Assembly (NCBI GenBank): GCA_963834825.1
Contig: CAWICZ010000007.1
Location: 242,553-306,552 of the forward strand
Source of the DNA: JACDAN01 sp963834825
Lineage (GTDB): Bacteria > Actinomycetota > Thermoleophilia > Gaiellales > Gaiellaceae
Direction: 5' to 3'
Length of the DNA: 64,000 nucleotides
A program made the translations under genes and the position numbers. Positions 36,058-47,395 of this stretch are shown piece after piece (the stretch's first letter is position 1; each line of letters begins with the position of its first letter). The notes below the pieces were generated by a model that was given only the letters and a program-made list of their open reading frames with translations, did not search any database and was not told where the DNA came from.

Positions 36058-36600
36058 GGTCAGATCCCCTCCCGTTCCGCAGGAAAGCTGCAGTGAGCGG
36101 GGATTCTCTCGCGGGCCCGAGCCGACGGCAACCTAGAGCGGCTCGACGGGGACGACATAGCGACGTCATCACGAACCCGACCGTTTGCAGAGCCGTCCAG
36201 CCGACGGATAGCCCCGTCGCAGATCGACGCGCGGGCGAAAGTAGTGCAGGACGGTGGACACCGCTTGTGTGCGAGCGTTGGAGATGTCTCCCGAGGCCCG
36301 TTCTCGGCGGCTCGCTAGCGTCCTCCGGTACACGCACACCGGACGGACTCCGCTACTTAGCCCTTTCCGAGCTGGGCGCAGTTCTGCCCGGCTGTCGCTA
36401 ATAAAGGTTGAAGGCGAGGACTCGTCGCGCTTTGCGAAGCGCCACGGCCTGAACTCTTCCCGGCGAGTAGGACGGCTTTATGGCCGCTGCCACTGAGGCT
36501 AGCTGTGGTGCCGTCGTCGGAGCAAACGGCTCGATGTCCACACCGCTGGGCCCAGCCTTGAGCCGGCTAACGCTTGGAAGCGCGACTAGAGCGAAGGCGA
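36058..36600. other. 543-bp intergenic region without a convincing gene
   Basis: This gap lies between the acylase start and the 3' end of the TPR gene. It should hold the acylase promoter on the minus strand. Short ORFs exist on both strands but none has a ribosome site plus protein-like composition. A 76-codon minus-strand ORF (36398-36628, TTG start) overlaps the TPR gene's end and has one hydrophobic segment; it might be a frame-shifted extension of that protein. Confidence 0.4.
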
Positions 36601-39285
36601 TCAGTGCGGAACAATGATGTCTTTCCAATCGACGTTGCTGACCATCGGCAAAACGAGTAGGAGTCCGAGAGCTATCGCCAGAGCGATACCGATGACCTTT
36701 CGACCATTCGAGACCGAGGGCGCGAACCAGTAGTCAAACCATGCGCCGCGTGAACCAACGCCGGCCTCAAGCGACTTGACGAGTTCCCGCGCAGCGTGGA
36801 CTTCGCGGGGCGGTCGCGGCGAGCTTTTCCACGTCGCGATCGCGTGCCGGAGAGGCGACAGGTTGCCTCAGCGTGTATCTCCATTCTCGAAAGGGCGAGG
36901 CCAAGGTCAAAGTTGACGACTGCATCAGACGACACCAGGCGCGAGTTGGCAGGGCCCTGGAGAAACCGGACAGCCTCGCCCTCGTGCCCGCCACTTATCA
37001 GCGCCGCAGCAAGGCCTGCGACCACCGAGGGGGAACCTGGACTAAGCGCAAGACCCCGACGAAAGGCGCGGATCGGCAGATTCGTGACGATCGACGCCTC
37101 ATAGCTGAAGCCAAGATAGGCCCATGCTTGCGGATCGGTCGGGTCCTCGCAAGAGGAGGTTCCTGAACTCCTCGATAGCGTCTTCATGGCGGTACGGGCC
37201 ATCAGCGCGGTGCCCTTCTGCATGCAAGCCTCGAGGTTCTCCGGAGCCAGGTCGGCGGCCTCAGCTGCAGCTTTAAGAGCTTCCTCCGGTTGTTCGAGTA
37301 TCGAAAGAAGGACAGCTCGGGCGACGAGCAACTCTGCGTCTGGCGGGGAGACATCGATCGCTCGCTCAATCGCCCCGAGGGACTCTTCGTAGCGCTCCAA
37401 ATTCCAAAGGGCTAGTCCCCGTTGAAACCACCCCAATGCGTCCCCGGGAGCGAGCGACGTCGCCTCGTTCGCAGCTTCTAGAGCTTCTTGATGGCGGTTG
37501 AGATCTGCCAGGGCGTGGAGCCAATCGCCCAGAGCACCGCTTCGTCAGAATCAGAGCTCGGTCGCCTTCGTGAATGCCTGCAGTGCTTCCTCGGCCCGCT
37601 CGAGGGTGCTGAGTGCGAATCCGCGCTGCATCCATGCGTCCGCGTCCTCGGGGTGAGGAAGGCTTGAGCTGGATCGCTTTGTCGGCCGCCTCAAGCGCCT
37701 CCTCGTCCCGGCTAAGGTCGTTAAGAACGTCCGCGCGCCGCGCCCATGCCCGGGCGTTAGCCGGGTCAAGCTCGGTCGCTTTTGCGTGAACGCCGCAAGC
37801 GCCTCGTCGGTCCACTCGAGGTCGGCGAGCACGACGGCACGTTCCATCCATGCGTCCGAGTCCTCGGGGTCGAGCTGGATCGCTTTGTCGGCCGCCTCAA
37901 GCGCCTCTTCGTTTCGATCCAGGTTGCGGAGCGCGACAAGGCACAAGAGTAGCGGCCGGCCAAGCATTTCAGGGGTTCAAGTTCGGTCGCCTTCGTGAAC
38001 GCTTGCAGTGCTTCCTCGAGTCCCCAGCTCGAGGCTAGCGAGTGCGAATCCGCGTTGCGTCCACGGGTACGCGTCGTCGGGGTCGAGCTGGATCGCCTTC
38101 TCGGCCGCCTCAAGCGCCTCCTCGTCCGGGTCAAGGTTCTCGAGTGCCCAGGCGCGCCGCGCCCATGGTGGGTTTCCGGAGTAGGCCGGGTCAAGCTCGG
38201 TCGCCTTCGTAAACGCCGCAAGCGCCTCGTCGTTCCGCTCCAAGGAGGCCAGTGCGAGCCCGCGCTGAATCCACCCGAATGGGTAAGCGGCGTCCAATCT
38301 CGACGGCCTTCTCGGCCGCCTCGAGCGCCTCCTCGTTTCGATCCAGGTTGCGGAGCGCGATAGAACGAATAGCGGCCGGCCAAGCGTTTCGGCGCTCAAG
38401 CTCGGTCGCCTTCGTGAACGCCTGCCGCAGTGCTTCGTCGAGCCCACTCAAGGGTGCTGAGTGCGAATCCGCGCCGCATCCATCGGGTACGCGTCGTCGG
38501 GGTCGAGCTGGATCGCCTTCTCGGCCGCCTCAAGCGCCTCCTCGTTCCGGTCGAGGTTCTCGAGTGCCCAGGCGCGCCGCGCCCATGCTCCGGAGTTAGC
38601 CGGGTCAAGCTCGGTCGCCTTCGTAAACGCCGCAAGCGCTCCTCGTCGTTCCGCTCCAAGGAGGCCAGTGCGAGCCCCCGCTGAATCCTTGCAGCTGCGT
38701 CCTCGGGATCGAACTCGACCTTGCCCTGTCGGCCTCCTCGAAGGGCTTCCTCGTTCCGGCCCAATTTACGGAGTAAGAGAGCACGAGTCGTCCATATCTC
38801 TGCGCGTTCTGGTTCAAGCTCGGTCGCCTTCGTGAACGCCTTGAGCGCTTCCTCAGTCCGCTCGAGGCCGAGTGCAAACCCGCGCGCTATCCATGCGGAT
38901 GGGTTCTCAGCGTCAAGCTCGGTGGCTTTGTGAATGCCTCGAGCTCTTCCGGTCGCTCCAGGTCTAGCCCGTTCCCCTAATGCGATCCCGCGTTGCATCC
39001 ATGCGTACGCGTCGTCGGGGTCGAGCTTCGGATGGCCTTGTCGGCTGCCTCGAGCGCCTCTTCGTGCCGGTCCAAGTTATGGAGGGTCTGCGCGCGCCGC
39101 GCCCATGCTTCGGAGTTAGCCGGGTCAAGCTCGGTCGCCTTCGTAAACGCCGTGAGAGCTTCCTCGCTTCGCTTGAGGGAGGCGAGTGCGAACCCGCGCT
39201 GCATCCATCCCGAGGCGTTTTCAGGGTCGAGCCGCTCGATCGCGTCGTCGGCAGCCTGTAACGCGTTGTCGTCTGTGTCGCTCAA
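36601..39285 (-). CDS. Large tetratricopeptide-repeat protein with C-terminal membrane anchor, heavily frameshifted
   Basis: From the start at 39285 the minus strand encodes at least 15 TPR units of the type GWMQRGFALASLKRSEEALTAF / AWARRAQTLHNLDRHEEALEAA, scattered over all three frames by many indels. The 3' end reads WFDYWFAPSVSNGRKVIG, a transmembrane helix (IALAIALGLLLVLPMV) and WKDIIVPH with a stop at 36601. If intact it would be ~890 residues, membrane-anchored by its C-terminus, with the repeats probably on the cytoplasmic side. It is a protein-interaction scaffold of unknown partners at the edge of the defence region. Confidence 0.7.
38067..38272. repeat. First copy of a 420-bp-spaced internal repeat in the TPR gene
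   Basis: This ~206-base segment is nearly identical to 38487-38688 in the same orientation. The period of 420 bp is close to four 34-residue TPR units, so the gene has a higher-order repeat above the TPR level. Such identity can also cause assembly or alignment errors and may explain the dense indels here. Confidence 0.75.
38487..38688. repeat. Second copy of the 420-bp-spaced internal repeat in the TPR gene
   Basis: It matches 38067-38272 with only a few substitutions and small indels (for example CCCGCGCTGAATCC against CCCCCGCTGAATCC). The flanks upstream are also similar, so the duplicated unit is larger than the part listed. Confidence 0.75.
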
Positions 39286-39308
39286 GCGGCTCCTGGGTAG
39301 GGAGACAT

Positions 39309-39670
39309 GGGTGATACCAGCCGCACCATCTTCTCCAAGCTTGACGTTGTCTCCGGTCTCATCAGATTTGAGGAAGCTCTGACGCGGGGCGAAGGCAGCC
39401 GCTTACGATGCCGTGGCGCATGTAAGGAGCGTGCCGAACCCGTCGCTGTCATGACAGCGGCCGCCTACGAGGGTTACTCCTACCTTTGTACTAATTTGAC
39501 CCCAAACGCCGCAGCTGGATGCTACGGACTCGCTCTCGATCGCGACACTCAAGTAGTGGTGGAGGCGGGCTTTCATTCGGGCTCGATAAGGGTTGGCTTT
39601 TCTACGCCCGCGAGCAGCACCGCGAGAGCGTCTCGCACTTCATCCGTTTGGCTGTGAAGCAATCGTCGTG
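39309..39670 (+). pseudogene. Degenerate or frameshifted small gene
   Basis: An ATG at 39307-39309 region opens MGDTSRTIFSKLDVVSGLIRFEEALTRGEG. A different frame ends in a protein-like tail, GLDKGWLFYAREQHRESVSHFIRLAVKQSS, before TGA. The two cannot be joined without at least one indel, and the middle is not convincing in any frame. No family recognised. The remaining ~215 bases up to the GmrSD-like gene show nothing. Confidence 0.3.
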
Positions 39671-39884
39671 ACGGCGCTCGACGTCACACCCGGAACCCCG
39701 ACGATATGCTCGCAGAGGTCGAATGCACTCGCGAGGATCGCGCCGCAGCGTCTGCTCGCTCGCTCGTAGCGCCGACGGCTCAGGAGTTCGGAATGGCGTG
39801 ACTCAGGAAGTAAAGCGGGGTAGCGACCTCCAAGGATCGGCGCGACAATGTCCCGATGGTCAAATGGCGGAGTAAGGGATCCGG

Positions 39885-42342
39885 ATGAAGGCAGCCGAAG
39901 CCAACTTCCTGAAGTTCCTCAAGAAGAGCGACCAGCTCGCCATTCCGATCTACCAGCGGACGTACAGCTGGACGCGAGCGGAGTGCCTGCAGCTCTGGAG
40001 CGACGTCGTAGGGCGTCGCACGAAAACGTGTCGGGGCATTTCATCGGCTCGATCGTCTACATCGACACCGGGATCTACCAGGTCACGGGCGCGAACGCGA
40101 TCCAGGTGATCGACGGCCAGCAGCGGCTGACGACGATCTCGCTCCTGCTGCTCGCACTCGCGCGAACGGCCGAAACCGAGGGCGACGACGCCGGACTGCC
40201 GCCGAAGAAAGTGATCAAGGACTACCTACTGCAGGACGAGGACGAGGACGACGGTAACGAGACGCGGTACAAACTGCTCCTTACGAAGGGTGACCGCGAA
40301 ACGCTGATGCGACTTGTCGAGGGCAACGAGCTGGACGGCGAAGCGCCGCGGTTGATCGACAACTACCGATTCTTCGAGGAGCAGATCCGCAGGACGCCGC
40401 TCTCACTCGAGCCGAGATCCTCGGCGGGGTCGAGAAGCTCGTCATCGTCGATATCTCCCTGGAGCGGGACCACGACAACCCGCAGCTGATCTTCGAGAGC
40501 CTTAACTCGACCGGGCTCGATCTGTCCCAGGCGGACCTGATCCGGAACTACGTGCTGATGGGCCAGCCGCCGAAGCAGCAGGCGGAGATCTACATGAAGT
40601 CCTGGTTCCCGCTCGAGCAGTCGTTCCCGGAGGATCGCCCGAGCTCTTCGACCGCTTCGTCCGTGACTACCTCACGATGAAGACCGGCCAGATCCCGCGC
40701 ATCGACCAGGTCTACGAGAACTTCAAGGCGTACGTCGCAGACCGGAGAGAAGTCGATGGCCGAGCTTGTCGCCGACCTCTATCACTACTCGAAGCACTGG
40801 GTGACGCTCGCCTTCGGCCGACCGACGACGACGCGCTCCGTGACGCGCTCGCCGACCTCGCCCAACTGAAGGTCGACGTCGCGTTCCCTTCTTGATGGAT
40901 GTGCTCGAGGACCACGAGCAGGGGAAAATCAGGCACGACCAGCTGATCGAAGTCGTCCGCCTGGTCGAGAGCTACGTCTTCCGCCGCGCCGATCGCCGGC
41001 ATTCCGACGAACATCCTGAACAAGACGTTCGCGGGCCTCGCGCGCGAGGTGGACGAGGCGAACTACATGGAGAGCCTCAAGGCCGCACTACTGCTCAAGG
41101 AGTCGTACGCGCGGATGCCGGGCGACGAGGAGTTCCGTCGCGAGTTCGTTGTCAAGGACGTCTACAACTTCCGCAGCCGCAACTACCTGCTCCGAAAGCT
41201 CGAGAACCACAACCGCAAGGAGCGCGTCGACGTCGACAGCTACACGATCGAGCACGTCATGCCGCAGAACCCCGAGCTCTCACCCGAGTGGCAGAACGAA
41301 CTGGGGTTCGACTGGCGGACGTCCAGGAGCGGTACCTGCACACGATCGGGAATCTCACGCTGACCGGCTACAACTCGGAGCTGAGCGACCGACCCTTCAA
41401 CGAGAAGCTGACGATGGAGGGCGGCTTCAAGGACAGCCCGCTCCGGCTCAACGCGTATCTCGCCAAGCTGGAGCACTGGAACGAGCAGGAGATCGAGCGA
41501 AGGGCCGATCAGCTCGCCGACCTCGCGCTTCAGGTGTGGCCGGGGCCGAACCTGCCCGACGAGGTGCTGGCGAAGTACCGGACGAGCAAGGTCAAGCTAG
41601 GCGCCGTCTACACGCTCGACGATCACCCCGTACTCCAAGGGGAAATCGAGCCAGTGTTTACCGAGCTGCGCAAGCGTGTCCTCAACCTCGACGTCGGCGT
41701 TCGCGAGGAAATCAAGAAGCAGTACGTCGGCTACAAGCTGGCGACGAACTTCATCGACGTTATCCCGCTCAAGAGTGAGCTGAGGTTGATTCTAAACACG
41801 ACCGTTGAGGAGCTAGACGACCCGAACAAGCTTGCCCACGACATCAGCAACATCGGCCACTGGGGCAACGGCAATGTGGAGGTGAGGCTCTCCTCGCTCG
41901 AGATGCTCGATGATGTGATGGAACTCACCCGGCAGTCCTTCGAAAAGCAGAGCGAGGAGGGCTTCGGCGAGCCGCAGTGGTCCCAGGCCGGTGTCGAGCG
42001 CCTGATCGACGTGCATCCGACACGGCGACCCAGGATGTGCTGCTCGAGGTTGTCGATAGTGCCGTCGCAACGGCCTTTATCCGCGCCCTGGAAATACAGC
42101 CTCATGTTCGCGCCCCAGGCGAACCGCTCACGGGCGCTCTTCACGCTATCCGTGCGCGATGACGACCGAGTCGACCTATGGGTGGCACCCGAGTCGTTCG
42201 AGAAGTTCTTCGCGCTCGACCCTCAGGAGGTCGTACGTCAGCTCGGGCCAGCAGGGCCGACCCGCTTCAGGCGGAGGAGATCGCTGCACTGGCCAACCGA
42301 ATCGATGAACTCATGGTTGACGCGAGGTGCCTGATGAGCTAG
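39885..42342 (+). CDS. GmrSD-like type IV restriction nuclease (DUF262-DUF1524-DUF5655-like), frameshifted
   Basis: The N-terminal DUF262 domain has IPIYQRTYSWTRAECLQLW and the nucleotide-hydrolysis motif VIDGQQRLTTISLLLLAL. The DUF1524 HNH-type nuclease follows, with YTIEHVMPQNPELSPEW and RYLHTIGNLTLTGYNSELS. A C-terminal domain reads VREEIKKQYVGYKLATNFIDVIP, then VDLWVAPESFEKFFALDP and a stop at 42342. Frame breaks lie near 40015, 40405, 40645, 40750, 40830, 40895, 41310, 42020 and 42265; several fit loss of one base in a short homopolymer. GmrSD proteins cleave phage DNA with modified bases. It starts the plus-strand half of the defence region. Confidence 0.82.
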
Positions 42343-42857
42343 TCGAGGCCTCCCGTTCAATGGAATGGCCGGGGCTTCTACGTCTCCTTTGGTGAGGGCC
42401 CGCGGCGCAGCTGGGAAGACGCCGTTCGCTATGGCTTCGTCTCCGGCGGCGGAGCACGCTGGTACAGCCAGTCACTCGAGAGCCTCGAGCCTGGCATCGC
42501 GTCTTCGTGAACATTCCCCCCCGGGGCTTCGTCGGCGTCGGAGAGGTCGTCGGGTCAGTGCGGCGCATAAGCGATTTTCAGGTCGAGATCAATGACATTT
42601 CGATGCCACTGCTCGAGGCGCCGCTCGTAGCACAGAAAATGGGCGATGGAGCGGATGACGACGTTAGCTCGGAGTACGTCGTGCGTGTCAAATGGCTCCG
42701 GACACTGCCGGTCGAGCAGGCGCTCTGGGAGAAGGGAATGTTCGCGAACCAGAACACCGCATGCCGCCTCCAGGGCGAAAAGGGAGAGTTCACGATCGAG
42801 CGGCTGACTCAGCGGTTGGAGCTCCACGCGCCAGCGGCCAAACCCGAGCACGTGTAG
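42327..42857 (+). CDS. PUA/EVE-like nucleic-acid-binding partner of the GmrSD-like gene, frameshifted
   Basis: The conserved core is WNGRGFYVSFG, RSWEDAVRYGFVSGGGARWYS, and after a break near 42500 HRVFVNIPPRGFVGVGEVVG, followed by VVRVKWLRTLPVEQALWEKGMFANQNTACRL. This arrangement resembles small PUA/EVE-like barrel proteins that bind modified bases and often neighbour type IV nucleases; that assignment is from memory and tentative. The likely GTG start at 42327 overlaps the nuclease gene's end. Two compensating frame breaks are needed. It may sense modified DNA for the nuclease. Confidence 0.55.
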
Positions 42858-42944
42858 CGGGTTTCGGCCATCTGCGACGACTTAGTCGTCCCCAGGACCT
42901 CCCTGATCTACGCACGCGCGAGTTAACGGCGTCGGCCATGGAAG

Positions 42945-45900
42945 TCACGCCGCGTCGCGCTCCGGCGGCTGGTACGTCACCGCGAAGACCGTCTCGGGAG
43001 CCACTTCCGGAACGACTCGTTGTCGCTGAACTGCTTGAAGAGCTCGGTGTCGTCCTTCAGCAGCGCCGTCATCACGCGGCCGAGCGCCTTGTCGTGCTCG
43101 ATGCGGGCGTTCTGCTTGTCGCTGTTCGCCTTGGCGTTCTGGTAGGCCTGGTCGGCGGCGACCTTCGCCGGGATCTCCTCGGTGATCAGCCGCTGGATCC
43201 GGTCGGCGTCGGTCCACGCGATGTTGCCGAACATGCTCGTTGAAGGTCTTGAGGATGTTCGAGAGCCGGTCGAGCTCGGGCTCCGGCTTGACGCCGCCGC
43301 CGCTGGTCGGCACCGGCTCGATCTCGGCGTCCTCGTCGGGCAGCTGGATCTTCATCGCCGCCTGCTTCTCGACGCGGTAGCTGTCCATGTCGATCGTCTC
43401 GAGGATGCCCTTCGAGAGGTCCTCCTCCTTCGGCGCCGGCAGCTTCGGGATCAGGAAGTTGAGGAAGATCGACAGCTTCTCCCAGTCGGCGTTCGTGTAC
43501 GGCAGGATCGACGCGAGGAAGCCGTAGGTGCGCACGAACGCCTTGGCCTTGCCCTTGAAGTCGACCTGCCCGTCCTCGTCGAGGTCCTCGATGTAGGTCG
43601 CGACGCAGGCGTCGAGGATCGGGTCGAGCTGGTCGCGGTCGGCGCCGCCGAGGTAGAGCGCGACGAACTCGTCGACCTGCGTCTGGCTCGTAGACCTCGA
43701 TAGCCGTCGAGGTCGGCCTTCAGGTCGTGCAGCTTGTTCGGGTCGGTCTCCTCGCTGAGGATCGTCGTGCGGTAGTAGTCGGCGAACGCCGCCTCGATCG
43801 TGTCGGCGTCGTTCATGAAGTCGAGCACGAAGACGTCGTGCTTCTTCGGGTGCGCCCGGTTGAGCCGCGACAGCGTCTGCACCGCCTTGACGCCGGCCAG
43901 CGGCTTGTCGACGTACATCGTGTGCAGCAGCGGCTCGTCGTAGCCGGTCTGGAACTTGTCGGCGCAGACGAGGAAGCGGTACGGGTCCTCCTGGATCTGG
44001 TCGGCGATCTTGCTGCGACGGGAACCCGTTGAGCGACGCCTCGGTGACCTTGCTCGCCCTCGTACTCGTGCTCGCCGGAGAACGCGACGATCGCCTGGTA
44101 CGGGCTCTTGCGCTCGAGCAGGTAGGCGCTGATCGCGTGGAAGTACTGGATGCGCCCGCTCGATGCCGCTGCTGACGACCATCGCCCGCGCCTGCGCCGC
44201 CGATCTTGTTCAGCGCGAGCACCTGCTCGTGGAAGTGGTCGACCATGATCTCGGCCTTGAGCCGGATCGCGTGGTCGTGGCTCTCGACGTAGTGCCGCAG
44301 CTTCTTGCGGGCCCGCTTGGTGTCGAACTCCGGGTCGTCCTCGACCGTCTTGACGAGCCGGTAGTAGCTGTCGACCGGCGTGTAGCTCGGCGAGCACGTC
44401 GAGGATGAAGCCCTCCTGGATCGCCTGCTTCATCGTGTAGCTGTGGAACGGCCGGTGCTTCGTCTGCGCCGTCGACGGTGAACGGCTCGCCGAAGATCTC
44501 GAGCGTCTTGTTCTTCGGCGTCGCGGTGAAGGCGAAGTAGCTGGCGTTCGGCAGCATCTTCCGCGACTCCATCAGCCGGTTGATCGCGTCCTCGACCGTC
44601 TCGTCCTCGTCCGTCGCGCCGCCCTCGGCGAACGCCTGGTTCATCGCCGCCGTCGCTCGCCCGCCCTGGCTCGAGTGCGCCTCGTCGATCACGATCGCGA
44701 AGTTCCGGCCGCGGTGCGTCGTAGCCGATCTCGTCGAGGATGAACGGGAACTTCTGGACGGTCGAGATGATGATCTTCTTGCCGCCCTCGATGAACTCGC
44801 GCAGGTCGCCGGAGTGCTCCGGCGTGCGCCGACGGTCGCGCCCACCTGCGCGAACTGCTTGATCGTGTCGCGGATCTGCTGGTCGAGGATGCGGCGGTCG
44901 GTGACGACGATGACCGAGTCGAAGACGTTCTTGCCGTCGTGCTCGAGGCCGATCAGCTGGTGGGCGAGCCAGGCGATCGAGTTCGACTTGCCGCTGCCGG
45001 CCGAGTGCTGGATCAGGTAGCGCTTGCCCGCGCCGTGCTCGCGCGGCGTCGGCGAGCAGCCGGCGGACGACGTCGAGCTGGTGGTAGCGCGGGAAGATCT
45101 GCGTCAGGCGCTTCTTGCCGGTCTTCTCGTCCTTGATCGTCGACGACCTGCGCGTAGTTCTCGAGGATGTCGGTGAGGCCCGCGCGGCGTCAGGATCTGC
45201 TTCCAGAGGTAGTCGGTCTTGAGCCCGTCCGGGTTGGGCGGGTTGCCGGCGCCGTCGTTCCAGCCCCGGTTGAACGGCAGGAACCACGACGCCTTGCCCT
45301 TGAGCTGCGTGCAGAAGCGGACCTCGGCGTCGTCGACGGCGAAGTGGGCGACGCAGCGGCCGAACTCGAAGCAGCTTCTCGCGCGGGTCGCGGTCGCGCT
45401 TGTACTGCTCGACGGCGTCCTCGACCGTCTGCTTGGTGAGGCTGTTCTTCAGCTCGAACGTCGCGACCGGCAGGCCGTTGATGAAGAGGCAGAGGTCGAG
45501 CGCGAGCTGCGTCTCGTCGCGGCTGTAGCGGAGCTGCCGCGTGACGCTGAAGCGGTTGCGCGCGAACAGCTCGACCGCCTTCGCGTTGCCCGGCGACGGC
45601 GTGCCGTAGAAGAGGTCGACGTGGTGCGGCCCGTGCTTGACGCCGTTGCGGAGGACGTCGATCGTGCCGCGCTTCGAGATCTCGCCCTGCAGCCGGGCGA
45701 GGAAGCTCCGCCGCGTCGGCCCGTCCGTGTCGAGCGACAGCGCGTCGACGAGGTCCTCCTGCGTCGCCAGGACGAAGCCGCGCAGCTGGACGAGGTCGAC
45801 GCAGTAGTCGCGGTCGTAGTGGTGCGGATCGCCGAGCAGCCAGCCGGTGCCGCCGGCGACGGGAGCGGAGGTCTCGGTCGCGACGTGCTCGGGCGAGAGC

Positions 45901-45972
45901 AGGTCGGTGTGCCCGGTCATCGCGCGGACGATCAGGTCTTCGAGGCCGCGCTTCGCTCGTGTCGGTGGTCAT
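42945..45972 (-). CDS. hsdR: Type I restriction enzyme R subunit, frameshifted
   Basis: The start ATG lies in an ATGA overlap with hsdS. The N-terminal nuclease has LDLCLFINGLPVATFELKN (the ExK pair of the PD-(D/E)xK site) and LTKQTVEDAVEQY. The helicase motor follows with a Walker A region, the DEAH box (VIDEAHSSQGG), FAFTATPKNKTLEIFG, KFQTGYDEPLLHTMYVDK and QTLSRLNR. At ~3.0 kb it would be ~1009 residues, normal for HsdR. More than ten single-base insertions break the frame (for example near 43238, 43690, 44035, 44160, 44845 and 45130), yet conserved motifs continue cleanly on each side. Confidence 0.87.
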
Positions 45973-47395
45973 GCCTCGACCGCCTCCAGGTCTTCGACGT
46001 CCGGCTCGTCGAGCTCGCTCGACGTCGAGCTCGTCGAGCGGCTCCGGCTCGTCGACCTCGTCGGGCAACCGCGCCGCCGCCTCGCGCACGTCGAGCTTGC
46101 CGGTGACGACATCGGCGATCAGGCGAGTGCGGTACTCGCGCGAGCAGCGCGATCTCGCGTCTGGCGGCTCGACGACGCTGCGCTCGATCCGACTGTCGTC
46201 CGTGTCGACGTGCGCAGCGATCGCTTCCTGCTCCTCGAGGCGGCGAGGCGTGACGATGGCCTCGACATGCTCGAGGTTCAATGCCGATCGCGCATCCGAT
46301 GCTCCGAGCGTCAGACTCCGGACGTGCTGTACGGCTCTCGCATAGAAGTACGCGAGGAACGATGATCCGTAGAGTAGCGCGGGTCTGCGATCGCGGCAGT
46401 GACTGCGATAGCAGGCTGATCGTAATCGCAGCCGTTGCCGACGCATCGCCCGGTGTCCATTCGCCAGCCCACGCGAGCGCGAGCACGCAGGTGACCTGGT
46501 CGAATCCATGCATGCTCGCAAGCGTCACAGCAGCGCGCGTAATGACCGTGTAGTCTCGATGATTACGCGACGTTCACGTCCTCGATGACAGCCACGGGAT
46601 ATGCCGCCCTCGACCCGATGCGTCGGGAGTCGCTCGACTCGGCGTCGCTCCCGATCAAGACGCGCACGTCCGCAATCGCGTGCGACATCCCAGTGCTCAG
46701 GCACGTCGCCGAGCCAGTCCACGCCCGACGGCTTCAGCGGACGTTCGGATCGAGCCCGCGCGTGACGGCGCGGTGGATCACGGCCTGCTTCTGCTCGTTC
46801 AGCAGCGCGATCAGCTTCTGCTTGGCGCGGATCGCGCGCCGGATCCGCCGGTCGGCGTGGTCGAGGAAGCGGACGATCGCGGCCTGCTCGCTCACGCGGC
46901 GGGACGGGACAGCGATGCATCGAGAATGCTGCTGTGCAGACAGCTCCAGTCGCGCGATCCACATGCCGTCGCGACCGCACTTGCAGCTCCGTCATGAAGC
47001 GGCTAGATCTAAGCAGCTCATGCGCGAAGTACCGGCATACGCAGCACACTCCGTCGCAGGCGCGTAAACGCCGTATGCAGGGCTTACGATCCCGTGGTGC
47101 TTGCGAGACCCGAGTCCGCGCCTCCAGGCCCACAGCCTGTTGATCGACGAGGTCGCCGGGCCGCACGAGCTTGTAGCCGACTTAGGCCTCGGCTTCGAAC
47201 ATCGTCACGATCGCAGTCTCGACTGCGGCGACGACTCCGTCTCGCGACGAGTCACGCGAGAGCAGCTGCTCGTCCGGTGTCGGTCCGCTCATCATCGCTT
47301 CGACGAAGCAGCGTCTTCGCCGCGTAGACATCCCAGCTGCTCGGGATCTGCTCCAGCCACGAGACTCGCGAGTCCTGTACGCGGGATACGGCTCG
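45969..47395 (-). CDS. hsdS: Type I restriction enzyme specificity (S) subunit, frameshifted
   Basis: Two target-recognition units are recognisable: SWLEQIPSSWDVYAAKTLL opens the first and SGVDWLGDVPEHWDV the second. The conserved spacer VRFLDHADRRIRRAIRAKQKLIALLNEQKQAVIH links them, and EYRTRLIADVVTGKLDVREAAARLP forms the C-terminal conserved region. The corrected end DEPDVEDLEAVEA stops in the ATGA overlap with hsdR at 45969. The 5' end is approximate because frame breaks obscure the hsdM/hsdS junction. About 470 residues. It sets the DNA target of the complex. Confidence 0.8.

Noticed and set aside
36398..36628. 76-codon minus-strand ORF with a hydrophobic segment
   Set aside because: TTG start without ribosome site and overlapping the corrected 3' end of the TPR gene; more likely a shifted tail or noise.
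37540..39290. Repetitive DNA suggestive of a CRISPR or satellite array
   Set aside because: The repeats encode TPR units of 34 residues in shifting frames; there are no short identical repeats with unique spacers.
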